NCBI GenBank assembly: GCA_011620845.1
Contig: WOYJ01000088.1
Location: forward strand, 1 to 13,778
DNA: 13,778 bases
DNA from: Methanobacteriaceae archaeon
GTDB lineage: Archaea > Methanobacteriota > Methanobacteria > Methanobacteriales > Methanobacteriaceae
Reading direction: 5' to 3'
Of the stretch, positions 12,807-13,778 are shown one piece after another (positions within the stretch are counted from its first letter, which is position 1; each line of letters begins with the position of its first letter). Under the pieces are notes generated by a model. It ran no database searches. It had not been told where the DNA came from and saw nothing but the letters and a program-made list of their open reading frames with translations. The position numbers and the translations under genes are program-made.

Positions 12807-13778
12807 ATGTACAAAATAGCAGTTATACCAGGAGACGGGATTGGAAAAGAAGTTATGGAAGCAACACTCCACGTGTTAGAAGCACTGGATATAGAATTTG
12901 ATTACACATTCGCAGATGCTGGCGATGAATATGCAGAAAAAACAGGGATTGCCCTACCCCAGGTGACGGTCGACGTGGTAAAAGCATCACAGGCCTGCCT
13001 GTTTGGAGCGGCCGGTGAATCAGCAGCCGACGTAATAGTTAAGTTAAGACAGGAATTAGACCTCTACGTAAATCTAAGGCCAGTTAAATCTTACCCGGGC
13101 ACCAACTCTCTATTTGATAATTTAGACTTCGTAATAGTCCGGGAAAACACAGAAGGACTTTATATAGGGTTGGAAGAGTACACCGAGCACGGTGCCATAG
13201 CTAAACGTGTTATCACCAGAAATGCCTCAGAGAGGATATGTAGATTCGCCTTTGAATATGCTAAAAAAACAGGAAGGGGAAAAGTTACAGCGGTGCATAA
13301 AGCTAACGTCCTTAAAAAAACCGATGGGATATTTAAAGGCACTTTCTATGCTGTGGCCCGGGATTACCCTGAGATGGAATTAGATGATCGATATGTAGAT
13401 GCCACTGCCATGTTCTTCATCACCAGGCCAGAGATGTTTGATGTGATCGTCACTACCAACCTATTCGGTGATATCCTATCTGATGAAGGTGCAGGACTAG
13501 TCGGAGGATTGGGACTTATCCCATCGGCCAACATTGGGGAAAATCAGGGATTATTCGAACCAGTACACGGCTCAGCACCAAGTCATGCCGGGAAAGGCAC
13601 AGCCAACCCTTCAGCCATGATCCTATCGGCAGTTTTAATGCTGGATTACCTGGATGAAAGCGAAGCCGCACGGAAACTGGAAGATGCCCTGGTAGAAGTG
13701 TTAAGGGAAGGTAAAACAGTAACCAGGGATTTGGGTGGTAATTCTTCCACCATGGAAATGGCCGGTGCTGTGCGGAAG
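12807..13778 (+). CDS. leuB: 3-isopropylmalate dehydrogenase, 3' end cut by window
   Basis: This NAD-dependent enzyme performs the oxidative decarboxylation of 3-isopropylmalate, the step after LeuCD in leucine biosynthesis. The 324 codons present contain IPGDGIGKEVM (7-17); the substrate arginines R81 and R91 in LRQELDLYVNLRP, and R112 in VRENTEGLY; catalytic K165 in HKANVLK; metal-binding D198, D222 and D226 (YVDAT, NLFGDILSDE); and the NAD loop EPVHGSAPSHAGKG (251-264). AAAGGAG (12794-12800) precedes ATG 12807. Family members have about 325-335 residues, so only the last few codons are missing. The close alternative is the homoisocitrate-type dehydrogenase AksF of coenzyme B synthesis. The leuCD neighbours and overall likeness to methanogen LeuB favour leuB, but specificity cannot be proved from sequence alone. 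Confidence 0.9.
   Translation, partial: MYKIAVIPGDGIGKEVMEATLHVLEALDIEFDYTFADAGDEYAEKTGIALPQVTVDVVKASQACLFGAAGESAADVIVKLRQELDLYVNLRPVKSYPGTNSLFDNLDFVIVRENTEGLYIGLEEYTEHGAIAKRVITRNASERICRFAFEYAKKTGRGKVTAVHKANVLKKTDGIFKGTFYAVARDYPEMELDDRYVDATAMFFITRPEMFDVIVTTNLFGDILSDEGAGLVGGLGLIPSANIGENQGLFEPVHGSAPSHAGKGTANPSAMILSAVLMLDYLDESEAARKLEDALVEVLREGKTVTRDLGGNSSTMEMAGAVRK

Noticed and set aside
1..13778. CRISPR array, tRNA or rRNA genes, inteins, or an intact insertion sequence
   Set aside because: No regularly spaced long repeats, cloverleaf sequences, ribosomal RNA motifs or transposase frames were seen, and RadA and the other proteins have normal uninterrupted motifs.

Overview
The window looks like a chromosomal segment of a hydrogenotrophic methanogen of the order Methanobacteriales, most likely Methanobacterium or a close relative. 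It carries HdrA, archaeal RadA, a multi-OB-fold euryarchaeal RPA, a methanogen-type iron-sulfur flavoprotein (DmrX family) and an archaeal serine hydroxymethyltransferase. Intergenic DNA is very AT-rich, with archaeal TATA-like boxes and strong Shine-Dalgarno sites. From memory only, hdrA, radA, rpa and the leuCDB homologues have nearby locus numbers in Methanothermobacter thermautotrophicus, so much of this is probably an old conserved neighbourhood. No tRNA, rRNA, CRISPR array or intact insertion sequence was seen.

Layout. 1-732 (+): the 3' part of a DUF192 gene, then a 97-residue protein I do not recognise. That small gene is flanked by short degenerate repeats, tandem on its 3' side. 811-2835 (-): glyA followed by a dmrX-like gene, probably one transcript. 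2836-3655: a gene-poor stretch with the glyA promoter, about 260 nt almost without C on the + strand, and a twice-frameshifted, truncated remnant of a PAS sensor-kinase gene. 3656-4348 (-): a DUF169 protein with a perfect 18-bp palindrome just upstream of its ribosome binding site. 4479-6464 (-): hdrA with its own promoter and hairpin/T-tract terminator. 6718-10074 (-): an rpa-radA operon. 10075-10468: a divergent regulatory region with two separate operator-like inverted repeats, one around the rpa TATA box and one on the TATA box of a marR gene. 10469-13778 (+): marR-leuC-leuD-leuB, with leuB cut by the window end.

Functionally the segment joins core energy metabolism (HdrA, electron bifurcation with CoM-S-S-CoB), C1-carrier chemistry (SHMT uses tetrahydromethanopterin in this group, and DmrX makes it), DNA replication and recombination (RPA loads onto ssDNA, RadA exchanges strands) and leucine biosynthesis (isopropylmalate isomerase LeuCD, dehydrogenase LeuB). 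I see no clear new multi-gene system. The parts most worth a second look are the operator-like repeats in the rpa/marR intergenic region, the MarR regulator leading a leucine operon, the C-depleted tract, and the repeat-flanked small gene.
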